A DNA stretch of 64,000 bases. It comes from Maricaulis parjimensis (GTDB lineage Bacteria; Pseudomonadota; Alphaproteobacteria; Caulobacterales; Maricaulaceae). A program made the position numbers and the translations under genes. Below the pieces are notes generated by a model that had not been told where the DNA came from, ran no database searches, and saw nothing but the letters and a program-made list of their open reading frames with translations. Numbering within the stretch: position 1 is the stretch's first letter; each line of letters begins with the position of its first letter. Positions 1 through 9,056 of the stretch are shown piece after piece. Location: contig NZ_JADOTT010000001.1 in the NCBI RefSeq assembly GCF_016817355.1, positions 251,094-315,093 on the forward strand. The letters are read 5' to 3'.

Positions 1-1
1 C

Positions 2-1246
2 TCCCATCGCTCTTTTATTATGGGCGCGCTGGCCCGGGGTGAGACCCGGATCACCGGCCTGCTCGAGAGCGAGGATGTGCTCAATACCGGCAAGGCCATG
101 GCCGCCCTGGGCGCCACGGTCAGCCGAACCGGACCGGGCGAGTGGCAGGTGACCGGATGTGGCGGCCAGTTCTCCACCCCGGCTGAAGCCCTGGACTTCG
201 GCAATGCCGGTACAGGCGTCCGCCTGGTCATGGGCGTGGTCGCGGGCGCCGGTGTCGGAGCCGATTTTATCGGCGATGCCAGCCTGTCCTCGCGCCCCAT
301 GCGCCGGGTCACGGATCCGCTCGGTGAAATGGGCGCCCGTTTCACCACGACAGAGGGCCGCCTGCCGGCCCATCTGGACCCTTCCAGCCTGCACGGCATC
401 CACTACACACCGCCGATCGCCTCGGCCCAGGTGAAATCCGCTGTTCTTCTGGCCGGCCTCGGCGCGACGGGCGAGACCTGTGTCCATGAGCCCCAGATCA
501 CGCGCGACCACACCGAGACCATGCTCAAGGCGTTCGGTGTGTCCATCGACGTCACGCGCGACGGGCCGGCCTCGACCATCCGTCTGTCGGGCCCGCAAAT
601 CCTGACCGCCTGCCCGGTCGACGTGCCCGGAGACCCCTCCTCCTCCGCCTTTGCCCTGGTTGCCGCCCTCATCATTCCCGACAGCGAGGTGACGCTGACC
701 GGTGTGATGGACAATCCGGCCCGAACCGGCCTGTTCGAGACGCTCAAGGAAATGGGGGCTGACCTCACCTTCGAGCCGGGTCCTGACATGGCCGGCGAAC
801 GCACGATGACGATCACGGCCCGCACCTCGACGCTCAAAGGGATTGAAGTCCCGGCCGAGCGCGCACCGGCGATGATCGATGAGTATCCCATCCTGTCCGT
901 CGCGGCGGCTTTCGCCGAAGGCACCACTTTCATGCCGGGCCTGGAAGAGCTGCGCGCCAAGGAAAGTGACCGTCTTGCCGGTACAGCCGCCCTGTTGGCT
1001 GCCAGTGGTGTCCGGGTTGAAGCCGGCGAAGACAGCCTCACCGTTCATGGCGCCGGCCTCAAAGGCATTGAGGGCGGCGGCTGTACCCAGACGCATCACG
1101 ACCACCGCCTGGCCATGAGCGGCCTGGTTCTGGGCCTCGCCTCGCGCACGGGCGCATCCGTGGATGATGTCGCCATGATCGCGACCAGCTATCCGGACTT
1201 CTTCGACCATATGCGCGCCCTGGGCGCCGAGCTGGAGCCGACGTGA
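2..1246 (+). CDS. aroA: 3-phosphoshikimate 1-carboxyvinyltransferase (EPSP synthase), 5'-partial
   Basis: Joins shikimate-3-phosphate and PEP in the cytosolic shikimate pathway. The reading frame is open from base 2 and reads SHRSFI immediately before the first ATG at 20. This is the conserved stretch that follows the PGDKS motif, so the true start lies outside the window and 414 codons are visible. Seen: GNAGTG (PEP/glyphosate loop), SAQVKSAVLLAGL, the catalytic-Asp segment DEYPILSVAAAFA, and RAKESDR. The wording resembles class II (CP4-type) enzymes, but the glyphosate-loop position that is Ala in CP4 is Gly here. The TGA is one base before cmk, so the two are probably translationally coupled. 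Confidence 0.97.
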   Translation, partial: SHRSFIMGALARGETRITGLLESEDVLNTGKAMAALGATVSRTGPGEWQVTGCGGQFSTPAEALDFGNAGTGVRLVMGVVAGAGVGADFIGDASLSSRPMRRVTDPLGEMGARFTTTEGRLPAHLDPSSLHGIHYTPPIASAQVKSAVLLAGLGATGETCVHEPQITRDHTETMLKAFGVSIDVTRDGPASTIRLSGPQILTACPVDVPGDPSSSAFALVAALIIPDSEVTLTGVMDNPARTGLFETLKEMGADLTFEPGPDMAGERTMTITARTSTLKGIEVPAERAPAMIDEYPILSVAAAFAEGTTFMPGLEELRAKESDRLAGTAALLAASGVRVEAGEDSLTVHGAGLKGIEGGGCTQTHHDHRLAMSGLVLGLASRTGASVDDVAMIATSYPDFFDHMRALGAELEPT

Positions 1247-1247
1247 G

Positions 1248-1874
1248 ATGATCATTGCCGTTGATGGTCCACTCGCATCCGGCAAGGGCACGATTGCCCG
1301 CGCCCTGGCCGCGCGTTTCGGCCTGCCGCATCTGGACACCGGAACCCTCTACCGCGCCACCGGCCTGGCCGTGATGGATACCGGCACCAATCCGGCAGAC
1401 GCCGAGGCCTGCGCCAAGCTCGCCCGCAATCTGAATATCAACCGTATCGACGCGGACCGGATCCGCACCGCCGAAGCCGGGGCCATGGCGTCCAAGGTCG
1501 CCTCCATCCCGCAAGTCCGCGATGCCCTGTTCGAGCTGCAGCGGGCCTTTGCCACCCAGGAGGGCGGCGCCATCCTGGACGGGCGCGATATCGGCACGGT
1601 GATCTGTCCCGATGCCGAGGTGAAACTCTATGTCACCGCCGATGCGGAGACCCGCGCACGCCGCCGCTGGGAGGAATTGCGGGCCCGCGGCGAGAAGCTC
1701 AGCTTCGAAACCATGCTCGACCAGACCCTGGAACGGGACCGCCGTGATGCCGGGCGCGCCGATGCGCCCATGCGTCCCGCAGACGACGCGACCTTGCTTG
1801 ATACGTCTTCCTTGAGTATAGACGCGGCCGTTGCCCAAGCGATCCGCATTGTGGAAAAGCGCCAAAAGGCGTGA
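1248..1874 (+). CDS. cmk: Cytidylate kinase
   Basis: Phosphorylates CMP and dCMP with ATP. The 208 residues start with the P-loop GPLASGKGT (residues 6-14), followed by the NMP-binding segment LDTGTLYRA and the DGRDIGTVICPDA segment typical of Cmk. Length is slightly short but within the family range. The ATG lies one base after the aroA stop. The aroA-cmk-rpsA-ihfB order is widely conserved in proteobacteria and supports the assignment. About 180 bp then separate it from rpsA, enough for a separate rpsA promoter and leader, though I see no confident promoter boxes there. Confidence 0.96.
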   Translation: MIIAVDGPLASGKGTIARALAARFGLPHLDTGTLYRATGLAVMDTGTNPADAEACAKLARNLNINRIDADRIRTAEAGAMASKVASIPQVRDALFELQRAFATQEGGAILDGRDIGTVICPDAEVKLYVTADAETRARRRWEELRARGEKLSFETMLDQTLERDRRDAGRADAPMRPADDATLLDTSSLSIDAAVAQAIRIVEKRQKA

Positions 1875-2054
1875 CACTTCCGGCGCTAGGGTAGCAAGAA
1901 GCCGGGTCTTTGGGACGAGCGTTTCGCGGCATCGAGCGATGCAGCGACCTTGTCCCGCGCCCATTTGTACAATGTCCAACCGGCCGAAATCGGCCAAGCG
2001 GTGATCGCCGCACTGTTTGAAACAGCGTTCACTGCCTCGGAGCAACCCTTTAAC

Positions 2055-3761
2055 ATGACTACTGAATCTCTCACCCCGACGACTGATGATTTTGCCGCAA
2101 TGCTCGAAGCGAGCCTGGCCGGCCGTGATCTGGCTGAAGGCCAAGTCGTCAAAGGTACCGTGACCTCGATCGAAAATGATGTCGTGGTCGTTGATGTTGG
2201 CCTCAAGACCGAAGGCCGCATCCCGATGCGCGAATTCACGGGCCCGGGCTCGGAAGCCCCGAAGGCGGGTGACGAAGTCGAAGTTTATCTGGAGCGCATC
2301 GAAAACGCGCTCGGTGATGCCATTCTGTCGCGCGACAAAGCCCGCCGCGAAGAAAGCTGGGATCGCCTCGAGAAGTCCTTCGAGAAGAAAGAGCCGGTCA
2401 ACGGCGCCATCGTCGGCCGCGTCAAAGGCGGCTTCACGGTGGATCTGGGTGGTGCCTCGGCCTTCCTGCCGGGCTCCCAGGTCGACATCCGTCCGGTGCG
2501 CGATGTTGGTCCGCTGATGAACCAGGAACAGCCGTTCGCGATCCTGAAAATGGACCGTCCGCGCGGCAATATCGTGGTCTCCCGCCGCGCCGTTCTGGAA
2601 GAAAGCCGTGCCGAACAGCGCGCCGAGCTCGTTGGCCAGCTGGCCGAGGGCGAAGCCCGCGAAGGCGTCGTCAAGAACATCACCGATTACGGTGCGTTCG
2701 TTGACCTGGGTGGCATTGACGGCCTGCTGCACGTCACCGACATGTCCTGGAGCCGCGTCGGCCACCCGTCTGAAGTGGTGGAAGTCGGCCAGACGGTCAA
2801 AGTCCAGATCATCAAGATCAACAAGGAAACCCAGCGTATCTCGCTCGGCATGAAACAGCTGATGTCGGATCCGTGGGAAGGCGTCGCCGCGAAATACCCG
2901 GTCGGTGCCACCTTCGAAGGTCGCGTCACGAACATCGCCGAATACGGTGCGTTTGTTGAGCTGGAAGAAGGCGTTGAAGGCCTGGTCCACGTCTCCGAAA
3001 TGTCCTGGACCAAGAAGAACGTCCACCCGGGCAAGATCCTGTCCACGTCTCAGGAAGTCCAGGTCATGGTTCTCGATGTCGACGCCGACAAGCGCCGCAT
3101 CTCCCTGGGCGTCAAGCAGACCCAGCGCAATCCGTGGGAAGTGTTCGCCGAAACGCACCCGTCCGGTTCCACCATCAAGGGCGAAATCAAGAACATCACC
3201 GAATTCGGTCTGTTCGTTGGCCTGGATGGCGATATCGACGGCATGGTGCACCTCTCCGACATCTCCTGGGAGCAGTCGGGCGAGCAAGCCATCGAAGCCT
3301 TCAAGAAGGGCGACATGGTCGACGCCAAGGTTCTCGACGTTGACGTCGAGAAAGAGCGCGTCTCCCTCGGCATCAAGCAGCTGGGCGGCGATCCGATGGA
3401 CAGCTCCGGCGTCAGCCGCGGCGACACGGTCACCTGCACCGTCACCGAGATCACCTCGGGCGGTATCGAAGTCGCCTTCGGCGATGATGGTGGCGTGAAG
3501 TCCTTCATCCGCAAGTCCGACCTGTCCCGCGATCGTGCGGAACAGCGTCCGGAACGCTTCGCTGTCGGTGACAAGGTCGATGCCCGCATCACCAATATCG
3601 ACAAGGCCTCGCGCCGCATCTCCCTGTCCATCAAGGCGCTGGAGATCTCCGAAGAGCGTGAAGCCGTCGAACAGTACGGTTCCTCCGACGCCGGTGCGTC
3701 CCTGGGTGATATCCTGGGTGCAGCCCTGCGCGAGAAGGAAGGCGACGACGAAACCAACTAG
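2055..3761 (+). CDS. rpsA: 30S ribosomal protein S1
   Basis: S1 binds mRNA and helps load structured transcripts onto the 30S subunit. The 568-residue product carries six S1 repeats, each recognisable by phrases such as ITDYGAFVDLGGIDGLLHVTDMSW and the matching third and fourth repeats. I chose ATG 2055 (MTTESLTP) instead of the upstream in-frame ATG at 1950. It matches the family N-terminus and has GGAG about 12 bases upstream, while the intervening 35 residues do not look like S1. A strong intrinsic terminator follows at 3791-3823. Confidence 0.97.
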   Translation: MTTESLTPTTDDFAAMLEASLAGRDLAEGQVVKGTVTSIENDVVVVDVGLKTEGRIPMREFTGPGSEAPKAGDEVEVYLERIENALGDAILSRDKARREESWDRLEKSFEKKEPVNGAIVGRVKGGFTVDLGGASAFLPGSQVDIRPVRDVGPLMNQEQPFAILKMDRPRGNIVVSRRAVLEESRAEQRAELVGQLAEGEAREGVVKNITDYGAFVDLGGIDGLLHVTDMSWSRVGHPSEVVEVGQTVKVQIIKINKETQRISLGMKQLMSDPWEGVAAKYPVGATFEGRVTNIAEYGAFVELEEGVEGLVHVSEMSWTKKNVHPGKILSTSQEVQVMVLDVDADKRRISLGVKQTQRNPWEVFAETHPSGSTIKGEIKNITEFGLFVGLDGDIDGMVHLSDISWEQSGEQAIEAFKKGDMVDAKVLDVDVEKERVSLGIKQLGGDPMDSSGVSRGDTVTCTVTEITSGGIEVAFGDDGGVKSFIRKSDLSRDRAEQRPERFAVGDKVDARITNIDKASRRISLSIKALEISEEREAVEQYGSSDAGASLGDILGAALREKEGDDETN

Positions 3762-3790
3762 GCTTCGTCAACGTCTCGGAAATGAAGAAT

Positions 3791-3823
3791 CGGCCGGAGC
3801 ACAGCCTCCGGCCGGTTTTTTTT
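3791..3823 (+). terminator. Intrinsic terminator of rpsA
   Basis: A perfect 9-bp GC stem (CGGCCGGAG at 3791-3799 with CTCCGGCCG at 3806-3814) encloses a 6-base loop. One G and then eight T residues follow. It sits 30 bases after the rpsA stop and separates rpsA from ihfB. Confidence 0.9.
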
Positions 3824-3890
3824 GTCAGTATGCATTGACGCCTGCACCGTCAGACGCAAGGATTAGACGTTCAGACGCGGAGGTTTAGCG

Positions 3891-4199
3891 ATGATCAAAT
3901 CAGAATTGATCGACAAGCTTGCGGAGGCAAACCCGCATCTTTACCACCGCGACGTGGAACGCGTGGTCAACACCATCCTTGATGGCATCACCGATGCACT
4001 CGCCGCGGGCGACCGGGTTGAGCTTCGGGGTTTCGGCGCGTTTTCAGTGCGTTGCCGCCCGGCCCGGGTTGGCCGCAATCCGCGCACCGGGGAAAGTGTC
4101 GCCGTAAAGGAAAAGCACGTTCCCTTCTTCAAGACGGGCAAGGAATTGCGCGAGCGCGTGGATGAAAGCCGCGCCAGCGTGCCTGAGCTGACCGGCTGA
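3891..4199 (+). CDS. ihfB: Integration host factor subunit beta
   Basis: DNA-bending HU/IHF-family protein that pairs with IhfA. The 102-residue product has the family pattern: an N-terminal dimerisation helix ([17 protein letters not shown]), the signature [22 protein letters not shown] in the beta-arm with the conserved intercalating Pro region, and a C-terminal helix. It has a short extra tail (ASVPELTG). GGAGG lies about 7 bases before the ATG. The position directly after rpsA is the classic ihfB location and favours beta over alpha or HU. Confidence 0.95.
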   Translation: MIKSELIDKLAEANPHLYHRDVERVVNTILDGITDALAAGDRVELRGFGAFSVRCRPARVGRNPRTGESVAVKEKHVPFFKTGKELRERVDESRASVPELTG

Positions 4200-4259
4200 A
4201 ACGCCTGATCTGACGGATTGCATCACATGTGCGTGAATCCGGCGCAGTTGAACGATCCC

Positions 4260-4277
4260 GTTTAACACGACTTAAAC
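4260..4277. promoter_or_regulatory. Inverted repeat in sprA promoter region (possible CtrA-like site)
   Basis: GTTTAA and TTAAAC form a perfect inverted repeat around a 6-base spacer, 24 bases before the ATG of the SprA-type gene. It resembles a CtrA box (TTAA-N7-TTAA), but the spacing is one base short. Regulation by CtrA is therefore only a possibility. Confidence 0.3.
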
Positions 4278-4300
4278 CCGCTCATTCAAAACGGTAGGCG

Positions 4301-5089
4301 ATGTCGATTTCGTCTGCCGCCCTGTCGGCCTATGCCTCGGTCAGTGCCTATGCCAGCCCGTCCGCGCTCTCTGTCGCGCAGTCGGCCGGCTGCGCGTCCT
4401 GCGGCGGACCGCAATGCGGCGGCTGTGACGAGGTCTCGACAGCCAAGGCTGGCGATGCCGGCAAGGACCGGATCGACCTGTCCTCCCAGGCCCAGGCCTA
4501 TCTCCAGTCCGAGGAGAGCCCGGACAAGGATGCCGCCAACCCGCAGGGACTGTCCGAGGCAGAACAGAAACAGGTCGATGCGCTGGAAAAGCGCGACCAG
4601 GAAGTCCGCGCCCATGAGCAAGCGCACAAGGCCGTCGGCGGCGAGCATGCCGGCGCCATCAGCTATGAATACGAGCGCGGACCGGATGGGCGTCAATATG
4701 TCGTGGGCGGCGAAGTGCCGATCGATGCCAGCCCGGTAAAGGGTGATCCGGAAGCGACCATCGAGAAGATGGAACAGGTCAAGGCGGCAGCCCTCGCCCC
4801 GGCCGAACCCTCCGGGCAGGACCGCAAGGTCGCTGCCCTCGCTGATGCGCAGGCGGCGCAGGCCCGGGCCGAACTGGCTCAGGCTGAACAGGCTGACGAG
4901 GGTGAGGCGGGAAACGCCGGGGAGACATCCCAGCCCTCACTGTCCCAGCAGCTCGCGGAACTCCGCGAACAGGAGACCCCGGATGATCCGTCATCGGCAT
5001 CGACGGATGTGTCCGGCCTCGCCGCCTATGCCGCCAACGCCTATCGGCATCCGGCCCTGGCGGGAATTACGGGTCTGGGCGTGATCTAG
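4301..5089 (+). CDS. SprA-family putative metalloprotease
   Basis: The central segment [14 protein letters not shown], with HEQAH (HExxH-type) at residues 105-109, followed by [21 protein letters not shown] and a conserved [31 protein letters not shown] block, is characteristic of the SprA-related/CJM1_0395 family of putative metalloproteases (from memory). The function is unknown. The N-terminal 100 residues are low complexity with a striking CX2CX4CX2C cluster at C31, C34, C39 and C42. The C-terminus is Ala/Gln/Glu-rich, probably coiled or disordered. No signal peptide is evident. An inverted repeat precedes the gene at 4260-4277. The last 4 bases overlap the end of the convergent 50-codon gene. 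Confidence 0.75.
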   Translation: MSISSAALSAYASVSAYASPSALSVAQSAGCASCGGPQCGGCDEVSTAKAGDAGKDRIDLSSQAQAYLQSEESPDKDAANPQGLSEAEQKQVDALEKRDQEVRAHEQAHKAVGGEHAGAISYEYERGPDGRQYVVGGEVPIDASPVKGDPEATIEKMEQVKAAALAPAEPSGQDRKVAALADAQAAQARAELAQAEQADEGEAGNAGETSQPSLSQQLAELREQETPDDPSSASTDVSGLAAYAANAYRHPALAGITGLGVI

Positions 5090-5238
5090 ACCTTGCGGTG
5101 CCAGTCCCGCTGGCCCTCCATCCAGGCGAAGGCGCCTGTGAGCCATCCCAGCCAGCTGCGATCCGCTTTCCAATAGCGCGGATTGGCGCCGATCACGGTC
5201 GGCGGTGTTTTCTCGATCATGAATTCCATCAGGGTCAT
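5086..5238 (-). CDS. Small 50-residue protein, function unknown, divergent from LysR gene
   Basis: An ATG at 5238 with a strong Shine-Dalgarno (GGAGG, 5 bases upstream) opens 50 codons ending at TAG 5086. The peptide ([20 protein letters not shown]...) is rich in Trp (W23, W29, W32, W39, W46) and ends in DWHRKV. No membrane segment or signal peptide is evident. It sits head-to-head with the GcvA-like LysR gene, about 90 bp apart, so it may be that regulator's target. I do not recognise the family. The strong ribosome binding site and clean placement between two genes make it likely real. Confidence 0.6.
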   Translation of the reverse strand: MTLMEFMIEKTPPTVIGANPRYWKADRSWLGWLTGAFAWMEGQRDWHRKV

Positions 5239-5299
5239 GGCGACCTCCGTCATAAGCTTGACCATGACTTAAGAGCGCAAAACCGCCTTGACCAACGCG

Positions 5300-5319
5300 T
5301 TATCAAGGGTCTCTGATAA
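5300..5319. promoter_or_regulatory. Inverted repeat, probable LysR operator
   Basis: TTATCA (5300-5305) and TGATAA (5314-5319) form a perfect inverted repeat with an 8-base spacer. This fits the T-N11-A dyad architecture bound by LysR proteins. It lies 9 bases before the lysR ATG, between the two divergent genes, with a possible -35 (TTGACC) at 5288-5293. Autoregulation of the LysR gene and control of the small divergent gene are likely from position, but this is inference. Confidence 0.5.
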
Positions 5320-5328
5320 GCCCAGCTT

Positions 5329-6270
5329 ATGACTGATTTCAGCCCCCTCCCGCCGGTCCAGGCCATTCGCGTGTTCGAGACGGCCGCCCGGCTTGGCAAT
5401 TTCACCCGCACGGGTGAAGCCCTCGGCATGACCCAGGCGGCGGTGAGCTATCAGATCAAACTGCTGGAAGACCGGCTTGGCTTTGCCCTGTTCGAGCGCA
5501 AGGCCCGCCATGTAGAGCTGACCCCGCGCGGCACCCAGCTGGCCCGCGGCACGTCCGAGGCCTTCCGCCTGCTGGAGCGCACCTTCCGCGATGTCCGGGA
5601 AGACCGCGCCAGCGTGCTGTCAGTCACCGCCCTTCCCACCTTTTGCTCCAACTGGCTGGTGCCCCGGATCGGCGGCTTCCAGATCGCCCATCCCGAACTG
5701 GCCGTCCGCATCGACAGCCGCTCCGACCTGGTCGACATCAAGGCGGGCGAGGCCGATATCGGCATCCGCATCGGCAAGGGCGACTGGCCGGGCCTGGAGG
5801 CCCGCCACCTCTTCCCCGACACCACCGCCCCGCTCATCCCGCGATCCGCGCTGGAGCGGCATGGTCCGTTCGACAGGCCGGAAGACCTGCTCAAACTCCG
5901 CCTGTTCGGCCCGATGCACTGGTGGCGTGCCTGGATGGAGGAAAGCGGCGTCGACCCGGCGCGCCTGCCCGACCGGCCGGCCCTGGAGCTGGAAACCCAG
6001 ACGATGGAAGTCTCTGCCGCCATCGCCTCCGGTGATGCCGCGGTTCTGGTCACCCCGATCTACTTCGCCGAACAGATCGCCTCCGGCACCCTCATCCAGC
6101 CCTTCGCCCATGAAAGCCCGCACACCCATTCCCACTATCTCGTGTTCGACCCGGCCCGCGCCGGTGAGCCGAAGATCAAGGCCTTCATCGAATGGCTCCT
6201 CTTCCAGCCCATGGCCTTCTGCCTCAACCGCCCGCAACCGGCTTTCCCGGAAGCGGGCGAGGCGGTCTGA
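5329..6270 (+). CDS. LysR-family transcriptional regulator (GcvA-like)
   Basis: The 313-residue protein has an N-terminal winged helix-turn-helix (residues about 8-67; NFTRTGEALGMTQAAVSYQIKLLEDRLG). A periplasmic-binding-like effector domain follows, with the GcvA-subfamily phrases LSVTALPTFCSNWLVPRIGGFQ and DLVDIKAGEADIGIRIGKGDWPG. There is no clear ribosome binding site before ATG 5329, and a candidate operator/promoter dyad ends only 9 bases upstream. The mRNA may therefore be leaderless or nearly so. The target is unknown; the divergent 50-codon gene is the obvious candidate. Confidence 0.88.
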   Translation: MTDFSPLPPVQAIRVFETAARLGNFTRTGEALGMTQAAVSYQIKLLEDRLGFALFERKARHVELTPRGTQLARGTSEAFRLLERTFRDVREDRASVLSVTALPTFCSNWLVPRIGGFQIAHPELAVRIDSRSDLVDIKAGEADIGIRIGKGDWPGLEARHLFPDTTAPLIPRSALERHGPFDRPEDLLKLRLFGPMHWWRAWMEESGVDPARLPDRPALELETQTMEVSAAIASGDAAVLVTPIYFAEQIASGTLIQPFAHESPHTHSHYLVFDPARAGEPKIKAFIEWLLFQPMAFCLNRPQPAFPEAGEAV

Positions 6271-6319
6271 CGGAGGCCCACGCTTCCCCTCCTCCCGATA
6301 AACCGCTAACGGTCGAGGC

Positions 6320-6964
6320 ATGACCCAGATCAAGTTCTGCGGATTGAAGACCGGGCGGGATGTTGCGGCGGCCGAAGCGGCGGGCGCGGCCTGGACCGGT
6401 TTTGTCATTTTCGAGAAGAGCCCGCGGCATGTCTCGCCCTCCCTGGCCGGGGAATTGGCGCATCTGGCAAAAAACAGCCAGACCGTCGCCGTGACCGTGA
6501 ATCCCGATGATGATCTGCTGGCGCGCATCCGCGATGCCATGCATCCGGACTGGATCCAGCTGCACGGATCGGAGAGCCCGCAGCGCGTGGTGCAGGCTCG
6601 CGCCTATGCAAAACGCGGTGTTATCAAGGCCTTGCCGGTCGCTGAAGCCGCTGATCTGGAGGCCGCCAAAGCCTATGACCGGATCGCGGACATGCTGTTG
6701 TTCGACGCCAAACCGCCCAAAGACGCCGAACGGCCTGGCGGGCATGGGGTGGGCTATGATTATGCACTGCTGAAATCGCTGCAGATTTCCGTACCCTGGC
6801 TCTTGTCCGGGGGGCTTGATGCCACCAATGTCGCTGCCGCCGTATCCCAAGCCGGGGCACAGGCGGTGGATGTCTCGTCCGGCATCGAATCCGCGCCCGG
6901 TGTGAAGGATGCCGCGAAGATCGCCGCCTTCGCCTCCGCGCTGGCGGTACCCACGCAAGCCTAG
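6320..6964 (+). CDS. trpF: Phosphoribosylanthranilate isomerase
   Basis: Third step of tryptophan synthesis, an Amadori rearrangement of phosphoribosylanthranilate to CdRP. The 214 residues start with the family signature KFCGLK (catalytic Cys7 region). The remaining signatures are [32 protein letters not shown] (catalytic Asp) and [13 protein letters not shown] with the phosphate-binding end DVSSGIE. First gene of trpF-trpB-trpA-accD-folC, with a 31-bp gap to trpB. Confidence 0.97.
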   Translation: MTQIKFCGLKTGRDVAAAEAAGAAWTGFVIFEKSPRHVSPSLAGELAHLAKNSQTVAVTVNPDDDLLARIRDAMHPDWIQLHGSESPQRVVQARAYAKRGVIKALPVAEAADLEAAKAYDRIADMLLFDAKPPKDAERPGGHGVGYDYALLKSLQISVPWLLSGGLDATNVAAAVSQAGAQAVDVSSGIESAPGVKDAAKIAAFASALAVPTQA

Positions 6965-6995
6965 CCATCCGCAAGGCCGTTAAAAGGAGAGTGCC

Positions 6996-8228
6996 ATGAG
7001 CGAAACCGTGTCCGCCGATACACGCCCGAATGCGCTCTCGGCCTGGCCGGATGCGCGCGGCCGGTTTGGCGATTATGGCGGTCGTTTCGTCGCCGAAACA
7101 TTGATGCCGAACATCCTGGAACTCGAGGAAGCCTATGAGGCCGCCAAGAAGGATCCGGAGTTCAAGGCGCAGATGGATCTCTTCCTGAAGGATTATGTCG
7201 GCAAGCCCAGCCCGATCTATTTCGCCGAGCGGCTGACCGAGGCATTCGGCGGCGCCCAGGTCTGGTTCAAGCGCGACGAGCTCAACCATACCGGCAGCCA
7301 CAAGATCAATAACTGCCTCGGCCAGGTCCTGCTGGCCAAGCGCATGGGCAAGACCCGCATCATCGCCGAGACCGGTGCCGGCCAGCACGGTGTGGCCACC
7401 GCGACCGTGGCCGCGCGTTTCGGCATTCCCTGCACCGTCTTCATGGGTGCCACCGATGTGGAACGCCAGGCGCCCAATGTGTTCCGCATGAAGCTGCTGG
7501 GCGCGGAAGTCGTCCCGGTCACCTCCGGCACGGGCACGCTGAAGGACGCCATGAATGAGGCCCTGCGCGACTGGGTGACGAATGTGAAGGACACCTTCTA
7601 CGTCATCGGCACGGTCGCCGGCCCGCACCCCTATCCGGCCATGGTCCGTGATTTCCAGTCCATCATCGGCCGCGAAGCCCGCGCCCAGATGAAGGAACGT
7701 CTGGGCCGCCTGCCCGATGCCTGCGTCGCCTGTATCGGGGGCGGTTCCAATGCGATGGGCCTTTTCCATCCCTTCATCGAGGATGAGGAAGTGCGCCTGA
7801 TCGGCGTAGAGGCCGCCGGCCATGGCATCGAAACCGGCGAACACGCGGCGTCTCTGAAGGGTGGCAAGCCGGGCATTCTGCATGGCAACAAGACCTATCT
7901 CCTGCAGGATGATGACGGGCAGATCATCGACGCCCACTCCATCTCCGCCGGTCTGGACTATCCCGGCATCGGCCCGGAACACGCCTTCCTGCACGATGCC
8001 AAGCGCGCCGAATACGTCTCCGCGACGGATGAGGAAGCGATGGAAATGTTCCAGCTCTGCACCAAGCTGGAAGGCATCATCCCCGCCCTGGAACCCAGCC
8101 ACGCCCTCGCCCGCGTCCGCGATTTGGCCGCCGAGCTCGGCGAAAACGGCATCATCCTGATGAATATGTGCGGCCGCGGTGACAAGGACGTTCCCCAGAT
8201 CGCCCGCATGCTGGGGGTGGAGCTCTAG
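6996..8228 (+). CDS. trpB: Tryptophan synthase beta chain
   Basis: PLP enzyme that condenses indole with serine in the alpha2-beta2 complex. The 410 residues contain HTGSHKINN with the PLP Schiff-base lysine at position 103, the [12 protein letters not shown] loop, the PLP-phosphate loop GGGSNAMG and the [14 protein letters not shown] segment. Preceded by AAAAGGAGAG, a strong ribosome binding site. The stop codon abuts the trpA ATG with no gap, consistent with equimolar subunit synthesis. Confidence 0.98.
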   Translation: MSETVSADTRPNALSAWPDARGRFGDYGGRFVAETLMPNILELEEAYEAAKKDPEFKAQMDLFLKDYVGKPSPIYFAERLTEAFGGAQVWFKRDELNHTGSHKINNCLGQVLLAKRMGKTRIIAETGAGQHGVATATVAARFGIPCTVFMGATDVERQAPNVFRMKLLGAEVVPVTSGTGTLKDAMNEALRDWVTNVKDTFYVIGTVAGPHPYPAMVRDFQSIIGREARAQMKERLGRLPDACVACIGGGSNAMGLFHPFIEDEEVRLIGVEAAGHGIETGEHAASLKGGKPGILHGNKTYLLQDDDGQIIDAHSISAGLDYPGIGPEHAFLHDAKRAEYVSATDEEAMEMFQLCTKLEGIIPALEPSHALARVRDLAAELGENGIILMNMCGRGDKDVPQIARMLGVEL

Positions 8229-9017
8229 ATGACCAACCGCCTCACCACCCGTTTCGCGGAATTGTCCGCCTATAATCGTGCCGGTTTCGTCGCCTATATG
8301 ATGGCCGGGGATGGCGACAGCCAGGCCCTCTTGAATGCCCTGCCCGCAGCTGGCGCCGATGTGATCGAGCTGGGCATGCCCTTCACCGATCCGATGGCCG
8401 ATGGCGCCGCCATCCAGGCCTCCGCCCTGCGCGCGCTGGAAGCCGGCATGACGCTGAAGAAGACGCTCGATCAGGCCGCCACCTTCCGCAAGACCGACAA
8501 GACCACGCCGATCGTACTGATGGGCTATGCCAATCCGATCCACCATATGGGCTGGGACAAGTTCGCCAAGGCGGCCGGCAAGGCCGGTGTCGACGGGCTG
8601 ATCTGTGTCGATGTGCCGCCGGAAGAGGATGAGGAACTCCGCACCGCGCTGGACAAGCACGGCATCGCCCTGATCCGCCTCGCCACGCCAACGACGGACG
8701 ACAAGCGTCTGGCCACTGTGGTCGCCAATACGGCGGGTTTTGTTTATTACGTTTCCACGACAGGCGTGACCGGAGCCGGCACCGGAGCCGTCACCGAAGT
8801 CAGCGAAGCGGTCGCCCGGGTCCAGAAAGCCTCGGGTCTGCCGGTCGCGGTGGGCTTTGGTGTGCGTGAACCGGAACAGGCCGCGGCCATCGCAAAACAT
8901 GCTGACGCTGTGGTTGTCGGCTCGGCCATTGTGGACGCCATGCACGAAGGTGGTGTCGCCGGGGCGACAGGTTTGGTAAAGCGCCTGTCTTCTGCGGTTC
9001 ATACCGCGCGCCGCTAG
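8229..9017 (+). CDS. trpA: Tryptophan synthase alpha chain
   Basis: TIM-barrel subunit that cleaves indole-3-glycerol phosphate. The catalytic Glu47 ([11 protein letters not shown]) and Asp58 (DPMADG) are both present, as are the phosphate-binding segments ([35 protein letters not shown]). 262 residues is normal length. The ATG follows the trpB stop directly. The gap to accD is 39 bp with no terminator, so accD and folC probably share the transcript. Confidence 0.98.
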   Translation: MTNRLTTRFAELSAYNRAGFVAYMMAGDGDSQALLNALPAAGADVIELGMPFTDPMADGAAIQASALRALEAGMTLKKTLDQAATFRKTDKTTPIVLMGYANPIHHMGWDKFAKAAGKAGVDGLICVDVPPEEDEELRTALDKHGIALIRLATPTTDDKRLATVVANTAGFVYYVSTTGVTGAGTGAVTEVSEAVARVQKASGLPVAVGFGVREPEQAAAIAKHADAVVVGSAIVDAMHEGGVAGATGLVKRLSSAVHTARR

Positions 9018-9056
9018 CGGCAAGAGACAGCATCAGGGCTTTGGGGGCCTTTGATA

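Noticed and set aside
1059-3287. 742-codon frame on the minus strand over cmk and rpsA
   Set aside because: It is the complement of two clear genes, has no recognised domain and no ribosome binding site; it arises from GC-rich codon bias.
6624-9023. 799-codon minus frame over trpF, trpB and trpA
   Set aside because: Runs over three genes on the other strand and its peptide resembles no protein family.
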